Assembly (NCBI GenBank): GCA_004026145.2 | Contig: CP034996.1 | Location: 16,691,641 to 16,755,640, forward strand | Direction: 5' to 3' | From: Takifugu bimaculatus | Taxonomy: Eukaryota; Chordata; Actinopteri; Tetraodontiformes; Tetraodontidae | DNA: 64,000 nucleotides | Translations under genes and position numbers: made by a program | The notes under the pieces: model-generated | Database searches by the model: none | What the model was told of the DNA's origin: nothing | Seen by the model: only the letters and a program-made list of their open reading frames with translations | In this document: positions 50,496-62,639 of the stretch, one piece after another | Layout of the letters: every line of letters begins with the position of its first letter | How positions within the stretch are numbered: position 1 is the first letter of the stretch

Positions 50496-50922
50496 TAATT
50501 TTAACGCACGCATGCGCGCTCACGTGCGGAGAGGTACGTGGGGACACGTCAAAACGCGCACGCGCACGCGCGTAATGGCGGTTTTTGCTGTTTTTATAAA
50601 TAGAGCGGCTGCTGGAGTCGGCTGTGTAAACTTCCTCCACTTCTGGGAGTTTTTCTTTCTGCTCAAAAGCTCTCTCGCTCCAGCCTCTGGTCACGCTCGT
50701 ACACATGCAGATGGACACATGCAAACGGGGTAGAGTGCACGTGAAAAAACACACGCGTGCATGCGCACGCGTGCTCTCCAAGTCTGGCCCCCATTAGGGA
50801 GCCATTCGCTGGAGTTCGGAGAGGAGGGTCAAAGGTGAGAGTGTGTTAATGGCTGACGTGGGGGGTCTTTTCTGCTTGGCTGACCATCACTGCCATGTGC
50901 ACGCACACGCGCACGTGCGCTC
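50496..50922. repeat. cluster of alternating purine-pyrimidine CG-rich tracts (Z-DNA-prone)
   Basis: Three tracts of alternating C/G and A/C steps: 50554-50573 (ACGCGCACGCGCACGCGCGT), 50749-50774 and 50896-50920. Shorter CACGTG and GCATGCGCGC pieces lie between. This alternation favours left-handed DNA; formation in vivo is inference. Confidence 0.7.
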
Positions 50923-52029
50923 ACCCCTCCTGCCCCGCCCTTGCATCCCTCTCCGTCCTTCGCCGTGTCTGTAAATCATTGCTGGGATGTTTTCAGAACA
51001 AAATACAATCGCAGATGCGGCACCTGGCAGGAGAGTTAGGGGACGTGCACATGTGGGCGTGCACCAGTGGTGCTGCCCAGCTGGTGCCTCCAGAACGGCC
51101 CAGCTCTCAAACTGGTGATGCTGGTAGTGGGAATATTTGGTGTCATCTCAGCCGGTTCAGGAGACTCTGAATAAATAAGACCAGTTAATGCTAAGGTGGC
51201 TGTGACGTCATTAGCTAAACTCCTTAGCTTTAGGAAGCTGGAATAGAACTATTTCAGGGCAATGAGAGTTTTCCCAGTGTTTCCAGTTTCTGCTAAATCC
51301 GTTATCCAATTCTGCTCTTCAGAAACCATCCTCAGACAACCGGACTGGAGTGGGGAAGCCCAAAATGGAGCTGAATTGGGACTGCTGGGTTATGGGTAGA
51401 CGTTTGCTTCTGTGGGATTAACACTGAGACAAATCATTCACATAGTTCCGTTCTGTATTAGCCTGTGTACTTCCTGCCCCCGGTGATTCCGGTGCATCCA
51501 AACATTCCTCTCCTTGTGTAAACTTGGAAGAGGACCATCAGATTTTCTTGGACCAGAGCTGATCAGATGGATTATGCACCAGCAGCATCGAGGTGATTTA
51601 AGAGCTCCACTCAAAAGAGAAATCTTCACTTCATGCTTGGTTTTCTGATCGGTTATTGACCCGTCTCCAACTCCTGATTCCCAGATAAGCACGTCTCTCT
51701 TCCACTTGTGCGATGACGGATTGCAGCTTTGATTTCCTCAGCCAATAAAAGAATGCAAACACGGTGAATTAAGGCGTGTCATAAAAACACAATAAGGGCT
51801 GATTAATGGCCGTCCGGTGTTGCAATCCTGTTACGGCAATTCGCCCAACCAGAACGACGACTTACAGGCATTCGGCACCGAGATTCCGGAATCCAGTGGA
51901 GGTTTTTTTTTGTGGTCTTTACCTGTTTCATTGTGTTGTGTTTTATGGGGAGTCAATATCCCATTCAGCAGGTGTAAGAGCTCACGAATGCTTGAGAAGG
52001 AGTTTGTTTTCCCACCCAGGTGAGTACAC

Positions 52030-52048
52030 TGTGTGTGTGTTTGTGTGT

Positions 52049-52099
<51 letters not shown>
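52030..52099. repeat. (GT)n microsatellite, left arm of an inverted pair
   Basis: About 70 bp of GT with TT and CT interruptions, 245 bp before the CA run at 52345-52404. Confidence 0.96.
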
Positions 52100-52100
<1 letters not shown>

Positions 52101-52344
52101 AGTTGGCCGATGTTGCGTAACCACCATGTGCCTGGAGCCGGCAGCTCGTTAACCTGCCTTCCTTCCTGCTGTCACCTCAAACTAAATAAACACCAAGGCT
52201 ATCTGCTGCGAATGCACGTGCGCACATGCACGTACACACACATGCAAACACACACATACACCCTCTCATTCACACACGTGGATATTTCGCCTTTCTCTCT
52301 GTCTTTTGCTTTAACAAATCAACAGAATATTCACACAGCTTTTC

Positions 52345-52404
52345 TCACACACACACACAAACACACACGCACGCGCACACACACACACACACACACACGC
52401 ACAG
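52345..52404. repeat. (CA)n microsatellite, right arm of an inverted pair
   Basis: CA run with AA and CG interruptions, complementary to 52030-52099. Confidence 0.95.
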
Positions 52405-54023
52405 AGCTTTTATTTACCCTGTAGGGAGGATGTTAGGATGGGATATAACATGCCATTACGGAGTTTCTCCTCTCTGACACTTGAAAACGAGCTGCTGGAG
52501 CTCCGAGTTGAACCTTTTCATTGAGCTGTTGGTTTTATTTTAGCTGGGTTGCAGCGCCCAGATGTCCCCTGCAGATGTGCTGACAGGGCAGCGACCGTGT
52601 TAAAAGTAAGGCTGTTCCAAGCAGGATAAAGGAGTCGGCATCCGTAAGCACGAATAAACAAGGTCAGGAAATTTACAGCCCCACGGTGACCTTGGCTCAT
52701 CCTCTCTTCTTTTGCCCGTCTATGCTGCAGAGTCCAACTTGCGTTGCCAAAGTCCGCCATTAAAGATACGAGCTTTTGTGATGTTTCCTGGCAATCAGCT
52801 TTAAACATGCCAGCGAAGCGACTGGGGTCTTATTTTACAGGCATGTTTCCATTTCCCCCTCAGCTTCCTGCCTGATTGCAAGACACTGGTAAAGTCTGAC
52901 CCCATCTGATCCTCGCTCTCTTTGTCCGAAGGGCTTTTCAATCTTTTTAATGCTCAGACTCCGAAACTTGGGCTTTTTCTCTCCGTAAACACAAAACATA
53001 TCAAACCACATGCAACAAACCCACATCAAGTGCACATGTTTGTTCCATAAAACATAATGACATTAACAGGCTGCCTTTGCAGAGTTGCTTTCCTCTTAAA
53101 CTCCAGCGTTTTACGCAGTTCTGAGGGTTTCTTCTATTTTCTTTTTTATAAAGAACAAACGTGGGGATGTTGGGGAGGAGTAGCAATGGAAGCATTAATA
53201 AACAAAGGAATAAATAATGTTTATTGCAAGCCAGACATCTCAGTGGGTTTATGGCTGCCCTGTAAACTGGGAGACCCCTCTTAGAATTTACATAATTACT
53301 TCCTGGTGTAAATTACTGACTATTTCTCTCTCCCTCCCTCCCTCTTTCTCATCTCTTTCTTTTCTTAGTGACTTTTAACACTTTTAACATAAAAAAATTC
53401 AAAAGTTGAACACACTTACAAACTTTACAATACTTTTTTGCGTCCTAGAGAGGCAAAAACATGAATGATTGCGATGTCCATTAAAAGGTATATATAACAG
53501 ATAAGAACAATATTTCAAATAACGGGGGAACATTTTGTGGCCCAAAGCTCCCGTTGGGGACACCACAAATGTCCATCAAATACTCATTTTAGTGATTAAA
53601 TCAGACATACACTGTATTTATATTTTTAATGTTTTCTTATGGAAATGACTTGAATCCCTCCATAACAGCAACAATGGCAGCGGGTCATGTGACCTGGCCC
53701 TGACCAATGAATGGCCTCCTATATCAGCAGAGGACTATGAGGGAGGAACAAGAGACATTTATGAAGTACCATCATTAAAAATGACAGTCACATATCACAA
53801 TGTTGCATATGTAAATGCATCTTGTTGTATAAATGTATGTTTATATTGAAAGGGAGCGTATGCATGCATGTATTCTCAGTCAAGGCTACTGGAGAGCCAG
53901 TGAGGAGGGAACTGTTGTGAGGATGAACTGAATGTTTTTCAGTATTTAAACCTCCTCTTTCCCTCTTCCTTACTTGGTCTCTCTCCTTCCTTCCCACTGG
54001 GACTGCAACCACCAGCTTTGGAG

Positions 54024-54194
54024 ATGAAACCACATACTGGAGCTGCAGCAAGAATAGAAGAAGAAGAAGCAGTAGGAGAAGAAGATGACAACGCTGGCTC
54101 GGGCTGCAGCCAAAACACCAGCCAGCAACCGAAACTGGATGTGGTGAAGCTGTCAAATTACATAAGGAAACTGCAGGAAAACCTCAGGAGGTGA
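54024..54194 (+). CDS. small ORF of 56 codons, unassigned; candidate only
   Basis: I do not recognise this product. The frame starts MKPHTGAAARIEEEEAVGEE, is acidic in its first half, and ends in a basic, helix-compatible segment (KLDVVKLSNYIRKLQENLRR). Context is suggestive: CATGTG within GGTCATGTGACC (near 53684), CCAAT (near 53702) and TATAT (near 53720) lie upstream in that order. A long pyrimidine tract ending in CCACCAG (54015) could be a 3' splice site nine bases before the ATG, and AATAAA follows the stop by 44 bases (54238-54243). Against it: short length, purine-rich low complexity at the start, and no known homologue. It could be noncoding or a chance frame. Confidence 0.25.
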   Translation: MKPHTGAAARIEEEEAVGEEDDNAGSGCSQNTSQQPKLDVVKLSNYIRKLQENLRR

Positions 54195-54768
54195 AGAAAA
54201 AACATGCAGCGGAGAACTTTTCCTCGTCGTGTTCCAAAATAAAATGCTATTTGTTGAAGAATTTATGATCTTTTAAAAATGTCAGTGCTGAGGCCTGACT
54301 GCTGGAGGGCATAGTTTGTGACTACAGGGGGAGGAAACTTAATTTTACGACAAAATGGTTCATTCAAGTACCTTTGGAGTGTCTTTTGTCATTCTCGAGC
54401 CAACTAAAAACAAAAGCTTGACTGGTTTTAAAATGACACAAGATACAAATATCAATAAATGCTTTCGATAAATTTTTTTTAATAATTTAGATATTTGATG
54501 GCACAGAGACAACAGAAGGCTGCTTTTACACTGGAGGGGCTGGTTGCAGTGTTGTTTTCATATAAATTCAGCAATAAAACACCACAAAGGTTCAGAAATT
54601 ATGACATTAGTCTCAAATTGACGGCAAATGCTGACCATCGTAATGCAGGACGACATGACATGAAAAATTGATACGCATTAGGACTCGGCTGGAGGCGCCA
54701 TCAGGCTGCTATAAATCACTGCAATATGTTTTAAATAAAGTACTCCCATTTGTAGCGCCCCCCTCCTC

Positions 54769-54770
<2 letters not shown>

Positions 54771-54808
<38 letters not shown>
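54771..54808. repeat. (GT)n microsatellite
   Basis: Pure GT run; two CA runs follow at 54907-54959 and 55062-55100. Confidence 0.96.
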
Positions 54809-54809
<1 letters not shown>

Positions 54810-54906
54810 GTCCTTGCTCCATGCTCTGGCTCCAGTGAGACTTCATGCCCCCAGCAGTTATAGACAGCAGACATGGCTTTAGCTTTCTCTCTCTCTTGTG
54901 CCCCCC

Positions 54907-54959
54907 TACACACACACACACACACACACACACACGCGGGCGCACACACACACACACAC
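54907..54959. repeat. (CA)n microsatellite
   Basis: CA run with a GCGGGCG interruption; inverted relative to 54771-54808. Confidence 0.95.
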
Positions 54960-55058
54960 CCTTCTTGCTCCATAACAAACTCCAAGAGTCTGGGCCCTCA
55001 AGGCTTCCTGTATCCTCAACACAGCCAGCAAATAAACACAATCACATTAATTTATCAC

Positions 55059-55061
<3 letters not shown>

Positions 55062-55100
<39 letters not shown>
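55062..55100. repeat. (CA)n microsatellite
   Basis: Pure CA run of 39 bp. Confidence 0.96.
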
Positions 55101-55102
<2 letters not shown>

Positions 55103-56019
55103 GACCAAGCATTCGGGCATGTGCACGCTGACTCTGAGAAGACTCAGGACGAATGGTAACTGCAGCTATTTCTTCCCTCATTAAGCAATAATATTAGCGT
55201 CTGACGCTCCGCGCCGCCTTGTTTCTGTTTCCTGAGGTTGTGAAAGAGGGCTGGACGTCTCGTCCATTACTGGAGACGGGTTACTGGACCCCAAAATACC
55301 CAGCTTCTGCGCAAAGATTTGCCCCACATTTATGAGGTAAAGTCAAGGAAGCAGAGTGCTCACAGAAGAAGACGGAGGTAACAGAAGTGCTCGCGCTCCC
55401 TGAGAGGAATCACATGTTACGACCACTTAACGATGCAACATCACGTGAAACAGTAATAACAACCACCATTCGGTGTGCATGGCGACCTTTTCCCCTTCCT
55501 GTTTCCAATCTTTAGGTTTCAGCTGGACTCGTTCAAACAAGTTCTGAAAGTTGCGATTATAAAAACGAAGCTTCCGAAATTCAACAGCGATGTCCAGTTC
55601 ATGAGCAGACATTATGAATTCATTAATAATTCATATATACACACAAATATATCTCATACTACTTGATTCAAGAGAGGAAGATGCCAGTATCACGTTGGAC
55701 CAATACTCCAAATTTAGGCTGCTATTGTGACATAGTCCTGCCGCAGAAGAGCTAATTTTAGACTCAAACCCAGTGGTGAAATATTCTCCACCAGGAAAAA
55801 GAGTCTTGATACGAACTGTGTGTTGAGTTTAGAAGGCCGACTGTCCCTTCTCACAAGTAACAGTGATGCAACAGCGGGAATTCTTTTAAAATCGCTATTT
55901 CGCCAACTGATCTCTCCACTAAAAACTAGCAATAATTTATTTCCTTGAACTAAAATGCCTTTGGATCAGAACTTGTACACGCATTCAGTCCCTGAATGAC
56001 TGATGATAATTTTCCCTAC

Positions 56020-56081
<62 letters not shown>
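56020..56081. repeat. (GT)n microsatellite
   Basis: About 60 bp of GT with one TT interruption. Confidence 0.96.
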
Positions 56082-56084
<3 letters not shown>

Positions 56085-56904
56085 AGGTCCAGTCTGCACA
56101 AGCGGCTTGCTGCACTGTTTGGTCGTCCCACCAGACACAGGAAGTTGGTGTCCCGGACGTTATTGTACTGCAGGACAGAGGTGTCTTTGTCCCAGCTTGA
56201 GGTTGCTGAGCAGGTGCTCTCTCTGTTTTCCCTCTCTGTCATTCTCTCTTTTCTCCCCCTCCCTCTCTTCCCTCCTTCATGTATGCTTTTCAGTGCTTCT
56301 GCATGTTTAAATATCACCACCGTGCAACTTTAGTGTCCAATATCAAAGGGCCACACGGCACCGGGAACGTCTGTCTGCAGGGGTAACCGCTGCAGCCCCC
56401 CCCCCCCCGCCAGCCTCCGGTACTGGCTCAGACTCTTCTTTTCCTATAGTTTGAGTCCCCAAATCCCTCCGTGTTGATGGAAGGATTCAGATCATCTGTT
56501 TCAAAGCTTTCGGCAATATATTCTGAATGTGGTGTGAGAGGAGGGAGGCGCAATCACGCCATGGCAACGGCCTTTCTTGTCATGCCACAGACCCCATCCT
56601 GAGAGAGAGGACGCCGTAGTTGTGGTGTGAAAAGTGCGCCGCTTCAGGATCAATCATTAAACGGAAAATAACCTTTTTCCAATATGTGGCTTCAGCTCCC
56701 ACAAAGTCGCAACTGTAAAATTTGTGTTACCTTACGGGGCGTTGGGAGCCGCCTGCCTCTGTCTCTGGTTATTCAATAATTACAGTTGATTTGTGACATC
56801 AGCAGCAGCAGGACGGGGCATTGGTCTCCTCGTTACAGCATCATAGGCCATTGGCAGGAAAAGAGAGGGCGGACTGGAAATGTGTGGAAGTATTGAACAG
56901 CACC

Positions 56905-56912
<8 letters not shown>

Positions 56913-56948
<36 letters not shown>
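56913..56948. repeat. (CA)n microsatellite
   Basis: CA run preceded by CCCA units. Confidence 0.95.
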
Positions 56949-56949
<1 letters not shown>

Positions 56950-57054
56950 GCGCACACAGGAAAGAAGAACGTGAGAAAAGAACGGGATGGAGATTAGCAC
57001 ACTAATCCAATATCCGATGCTCCTGGACGGAGGAGCGGCTGTTGAATGATGTTT

Positions 57055-57064
57055 GTCTCTCTCT

Positions 57065-57097
<33 letters not shown>
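57055..57097. repeat. (CT)n then (CA)n compound microsatellite
   Basis: CT run to 57078 followed after TTA by a CA run to 57097. Confidence 0.95.
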
Positions 57098-58201
57098 TCT
57101 GAAGGAGCCTTTTTGTGAGGATTTCTGTGGGACCAACCACATCCTTGGTTCAGCCACACGTGCACCAAAGGCTTTTGCAGTCAGACCTCTGCCACAGATT
57201 CTTCAGACTGCTGCTAATGAGCGGCCAGCCTGCGCTAGGCTAGTTCCCCTCATTGTTATTTGAAGTATTATCAGAAATAACCGGTTTCATTTAAGTGCTG
57301 CATGAAGTTTCCCCATCACCTTTTTTGACCTGTGCCCCACATTTCCGGGATCACTTATGTGTTTCCCAGCTGTACATCTGTGACCCGCCAGAACAGAGTG
57401 CCGGAGAAGAACTTCATGGGGAGGGAAGAGGTCAGCCAAGAGGAACACAAGAGTGCCAAAGGAGCTTAAAGAAAACATAGAACCGTGGTGGGACATGCCA
57501 AGATACTCCCGGAACAGCAACGCAGACAAATACACACATACAGACCAGCGCATAACTCTCACATATCTGAGAAAACATGGCTCGATCTCTTTTTTCTATG
57601 CCTATAAGGTGCCCTGGTGTGAGAGTCAGCCGTTGCCATGGCGATCTTTGTAGTTGCTCACGATATTGACTAAACACACGTGTGTTAACAGGAGGAAGAG
57701 GGCGGCAGAAGAAGAGGTCGCTGTTTAACTCTCAACACCAGAGTTGCCCTCTTGTCTCCCGGCCTGCCCCGGCCCTGTGGTTGGAGCGTCGCCCCCTTTC
57801 TCGTGCAGCTTTCCAAAGAGTTGCATTCTGACATCGCTAACATTTTTGCATGCTAGCTTCTAAAAATGTACCAATCCTCAGTGAACTACTTTATCTTTGG
57901 TGTTGTCATTTTATCTGCCATTACTTGCAGCGTGTCAAGTGTTTCAAATGGTTTTCCTCTCCTGTAAAAGCTAATTACATGTGAGCAGGGAACTTTTTTT
58001 CCCCCTTTCCAATTTCCAGTAAATATCTGCCCCTTCTGAATCTCACAGCACCTCCCTCAGTATCAGAAATTCCCATCTCCATCTTAAACACGCAGGAAAC
58101 TCAAAACCACAAGTCAAACTGAACATCAAATCACCTTCATGGGTCCAGGAAGACAGAGGGAAAAGCCTCAACTGTGGACCCAAGCTCTTATATGATTGTG
58201 T

Positions 58202-58204
<3 letters not shown>

Positions 58205-58238
<34 letters not shown>

Positions 58239-58301
58239 GGTGCTGACTTCCTGTGAAGTCATACCTGTTACATAAGTCTCTCTCTCTCTCTCTCTCTCTC
58301 C
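58205..58301. repeat. (CA)n and (CT)n microsatellites
   Basis: CA run at 58205-58236 and CT run at 58277-58301, 40 bp apart. Confidence 0.95.
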
Positions 58302-59284
58302 TTTTGTGTTTGTGCTGACAGAATAGAAACTGGAGCGAGGACCAACAGGCAGACATGTGAATGAAGCAGCTTTAACCTTCACCATCTTCAGAAAGAATTC
58401 TATTGAGCAGCTTGGAAGAAGTTAAATAGATTTTTTTTGCTTGTTTCCTCTGCAGTCAGTGAGAGTTCACTTTCAATAACAATGCAGGAATGGCATGAAT
58501 ATTTATATACTATTAACATTCTTCAAGGTCTTCTCGTGGGATTTTTTTCCTCCCCCTCCTCCTAAAGCAGATGTTTCATATGTTCCTACTCACAAAAGCT
58601 GTATAGATTATCATCACCAGGTCAGTATTTTACAGTTTGGATGGAGATTCCGACCCCTGTGAGCTGATATAAGATCGGAGAGGACGTGGAAAGAGGTCCA
58701 GCAGGTCTGGAGGACGTCGGCTGGATCCTGCAGGTCCTGGTGCTTGAGTAAATATGAAACACTCACATGTTCTAAGATCCTCGACCTCTTCCATAAGAAG
58801 GTTGATTGCTCACTCTGTTTATGTCAGTATTAGGTGTTGGGAGAGAAGCCTCCAGACAAATATATGAAATGTTATTGTGGCGGAGTTGGAGCTGCTCCAG
58901 AGGAAGTGCTCGGCTCTGACAATGCGCTCACCAAGAATGCACCGTGGGCCGCCGCCAAGTGGGCGTGTCGCTTCTCCAGGGTCGGAAGCCAAGTTTAGAC
59001 GGTTCAGTCCTGGACCCTCGGTGGCCTCGGGGTTGGGGAGGGGGGGCGTCCTGGCCCGCTGTTGTTCAGAAAGATGGAGGAGAAGGAGGAGAGGAGGGAG
59101 AGGGGTGCAGGTTTGTGTGTTCCTGTAAGCTCGGTTTGTATGGGTTTGAATGAGTGTGTTCGTGTGTGTTTTCTCTTTGAGAGGAGGATCTGAAAGGAAT
59201 GCAACTGTTCCTTTACACATGTCCACCCCCCTCAGGCAGTTACAGAGCCTGCTGAAAACAGACACGCATCCGTCTCTCCTTCAT

Positions 59285-59287
<3 letters not shown>

Positions 59288-59356
<69 letters not shown>
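59288..59356. repeat. (CA)n microsatellite, longest pure run
   Basis: 69 bp of uninterrupted CA, the longest perfect dinucleotide run in the window. A poly-A run of about 18 bases lies at 59996-60014. Confidence 0.97.
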
Positions 59357-59358
<2 letters not shown>

Positions 59359-61073
59359 TTTGTGGAATGAAAGGAAGTATCAAACTACACCGGCAGAATA
59401 CTTATCAAGACTGGGGAGCAAAACTGCCCATTTAGATTCCAGAGTTTGACCGCATAACTTTTGTTATTCCGATCCCACATAAAACAGGATCGAAAAATAA
59501 AATAAAATACACGTGAAATATCACGTTTAGACTCTGGCTCCATAAGAATATTCCTCTCACTTTTGGATTCGGAAGATGGAGCCAAATCCGATGCATTTCA
59601 CTTCCGAGAACATCCGGAATTTGGTGTCAAAAACACATTTGATGGCTTTGAACCTTTTTATCTATCTTGTTTTTGAGGCCTTTTGGGGACCTGAAAAACG
59701 GAAACCCCTCCCCGAATGCGGCCTGAGCATAACGGTGATATAATGGGAGAAGGCAGTAAAGAGGCCGGGCTGGTGGAGGCCTTGTGCGGCAGCCTGGCAG
59801 AGCCTGGTGATAAGAAGCTGAAGCCTGCGTGGCCTCTCTGAGGGGAAGTGATGCAAGACAGTAGCTCTTTGTTCGGTGGCATTAGTTGGTCCCGTGCCAG
59901 TGGCCCCGCTGAATGAAACGGACTGGTTGGCTTGTTTGCTGGCTGGGTGACTGGCTTCATGGCGGACAGGCTGACTGCCTGGCTGACTCACACCAAAAAA
60001 AAAAAAAAAAAAAATCATGGCTAATCTCTCTTTTCTCTTGCCCTTTTGTGCCGGTTCTCCTCTCCCGTCTCCTCCGGCCGGTGTACTCCGGGAAGGTTTT
60101 AAGATAAATGCGACATAAGCGAAATAAAACGCTGCAGGTTTTCGGTCTCTGCAGCGAACGCACAATGACGGCCATTGTTTGGGTTTTGGAACAACAACGG
60201 CACACAGGAAGAATCCGGAGCGGTTGTGTCCTGTTTCCCTCCAACTGTACCAGCTCTCTCTTCGGCTCCTCGCCGTTTCCAGCTTGTTTTTCCTGCGGCG
60301 GAATCCATCCTGTCACACTTAGGTTCATTTTACTTTTGAATCCTGCAGAGGAAATAAAGGAGGGGGAGGAGGGGGGATCTCTGTGTACTCACACATCTGT
60401 GTAATCATCATGTGGGGTTCTGAACCAGACCAGTTAATTCACCGATCTGCACCCAAACACACCATCTTACTCTCGAGTCCCCCAAAAATATGTGGCTAAG
60501 CCGTCCAGATGGGAGTTCCTCACAAATATTCCTCACAAATATTAATGTGCTCCCCCTTTTTTTAATATTTCAACCAAATGGTGCAATGACAACATAGTGT
60601 GGACTTAAAAGAGGAAATAGGTACCAGTTCCCTTAAAGAAGATGAAGGATTCTAACACTGTAATGTGTATTTTCAAAAGAAAATGTGTGCACATGCATGT
60701 GTGCATGAGTGCTGAAGACGAGTTAAGCTGTTGAGGAAGTAGTGGGGGCAGCGGCCAGAATGTCAGAATCCGTTCATTTCTTTGATGCTGCTTTGATATT
60801 TTTTTTTTGTTTTCCCCATATTTCAGGTCCCACCAACATGATAAGGTGTCTGCGGCGGAGGGGCTACGCACATCTTGGATGTGTTCGTGCACATGCGCGC
60901 ACACTGGCATTAGTCAGGCCTAAGGGTCAGTGACACACGTTTACGGGGGGGGGGGACAAAATGACCTCCCTCTTATCTGTTGCTTTTAAAGGAACACGGT
61001 GCACCTTTAGTAAAGTAATCATTAGTTGAATATGTAAGAATACCTGCTTGTGCAGCCACAGGAACAGCTGACC

Positions 61074-61160
61074 TGTGTGTGTGTGTGTGTGTAATAGTGT
61101 GTGTGTGTGTGTGTGTGTGCGTGTGTGTGTGTAATAGTGTGTGTGTGTGCGTGTGTGTGC
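61074..61160. repeat. (GT)n with periodic AATA interruptions
   Basis: GT runs separated twice by AATA (GTGTAATAGTGT), giving a higher-order unit of about 45 bp. Confidence 0.95.
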
Positions 61161-61275
61161 TGGGTGTGACGACCTTATTTTAGTGCCGTATCGCTGTAAA
61201 TGAAGCAGTGTGTGCAAACAAGCAGCGCTGCTTCTCTTCACAAACCCCGCATGGTAAATCCATTGCGATAAACTC

Positions 61276-61315
61276 ACCCCCCCACCCCCACCCCCCCACC
61301 CCCACTACCCCACCC
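61276..61315 (-). repeat. C-rich tract, quadruplex-prone on the minus strand
   Basis: C runs of 7, 5, 7, 5 and 4 separated mostly by single A bases; the minus strand therefore has regularly spaced G runs. Confidence 0.8.
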
Positions 61316-61854
61316 AGCATTGCATAGTCCGCCGCAGCCACCCGTCCCTTTAGCGGACGCAGCAGGCCAGAACGCGGCGCAAACAGTGATTTGCATGCTC
61401 AGTTGGTGACCCAGGCCTGAATCCTCAGCAGCAGATAATGAACGGTTTCCCCTCTGCCCCCCCCTCCCCCCCGCCAGAGCTTCCTGTGTTGATGATAAGT
61501 ACGGAGATGACAATGTAGGTGTGGAGGAAGTCAAATGCAGGTGTGTGTGTGCTGTCCCAGGTGGGTGCTGACAGACGGGCAGGCAGGCCGGTCTCAGATC
61601 TGCTGGGCCTGGTGCTGCTGCGCCTGCAGGGCTTCTGCAGCTCAACCTTCTCTCTGAACTGGAGCTTAATTTTTGTCTTCTTTTCTCCTGCGTGCTGTTC
61701 CCCTGCACTCATTCTCCACGCCGTCCATTTGTTCTACTCCCCACTCCCAGGTGCTGCTGGGTAAACACCCAGGAAATAAAGCGTTATGAGGAGGAAGGAA
61801 GGGAAACACCTCAGGGTAACAGCAGCACAGGTGGGCCGGGGGTGACAACAAGGT

Positions 61855-61855
61855 T

Positions 61856-61909
<54 letters not shown>
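61855..61909. repeat. (GT)n microsatellite
   Basis: Near-pure GT run of 55 bp. Confidence 0.97.
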
Positions 61910-61912
<3 letters not shown>

Positions 61913-62035
61913 CTGACTTCCTTCTTGTTTATAGGGGTGGTCTGTTTTAATCTGGATGTGTAACATTCCTTTCTTCCAAAACCCTTCCTTATGAAGCACA
62001 CACATAGACACAAACACAAACACATATACTCACAT

Positions 62036-62223
62036 TCCTATCTTTGTGGAGACTTTCATAGACATCATACATGATCTAATCCTAACTAAAACCTAGTTCT
62101 AGCCTCAACCTTTACAGTTGGTTGAGGCCAGAATTGGGTCTTAGTCTTAATCCTTAAATAGTCCTCAATGTTGTTGGGCCCAGCAAATGGCCCCACTTTG
62201 CTAGTAGCATGAGAATTTTCCAA

Positions 62224-62228
<5 letters not shown>
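62036..62228 (+). repeat. teleost interspersed repeat, copy 1
   Basis: The block begins CTATCTTTGTGGAGACTTTC, continues with CTAACT/CTAGCCTCAACC-type runs, and ends in GGGCCCAGCAAATGGCCCCA then CTTTGCTAG. I recall this layout (TTTGTGAGGACC, CCTAACCCTAACC, GGCCCCAC) as common in fish genomes, often beside CA repeats. Confidence 0.6.

Positions 62229-62229
<1 letters not shown>

Positions 62230-62269
<40 letters not shown>
62230..62269. repeat. (CA)n microsatellite between two repeat copies
   Basis: Pure CA run separating the two copies of the interspersed repeat. Confidence 0.96.
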
Positions 62270-62275
62270 TTTATA

Positions 62276-62440
62276 ATTGTGTCTTTGTAAGGACTCTAAT
62301 AGCCATAAAACACACATCACAACTACACATTCAACCACAACAACCTTGAACCTAAAACTTAAACCTCAAACAAACCTTTTGGGTTGTGAGGACCAGCCAA
62401 GATGTCCTCACTTTGCTAGTTCAATATACATTTTGGTACT
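62276..62440 (+). repeat. teleost interspersed repeat, copy 2
   Basis: The second copy has the same layout as copy 1: TGTCTTTGTAAGGACTCTAA at the start, CCTAAAACTTAAACCTC runs in the middle, and GTGAGGACCAGCCAAGATG with TCACTTTGCTAGT at the end. It is diverged from copy 1, so it may be an old tandem duplication. Confidence 0.6.
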
Positions 62441-62639
62441 TTCTGTGTCACAAACACAAACAACTCTGTTGGTTAAATGAATCAGCAGCCATATGATTAA
62501 CCCAGACAAATCTACTTTTCTATTTACTTGTATAAATTAACAGCACTGCACAATATGAGCCCAAGTAATTGGCTATTATTTCACATCCTTCTTCCCAAGT
62601 AATTTAGTGAAATATTTCCTGTTGCTTATTTCGTTTTTA

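Noticed and set aside
59150..59449. Open frame with a long His-Thr run
   Set aside because: It is the (CA)n microsatellite at 59288-59356 read through; the same applies to the other Thr-His, Val-Cys and Cys-Val frames in the window.
60960..61015. Possible second copy of the TTAAAGGTGCAC transposon end
   Set aside because: Only GGTGCACCTTTA is shared and no second end was found nearby.
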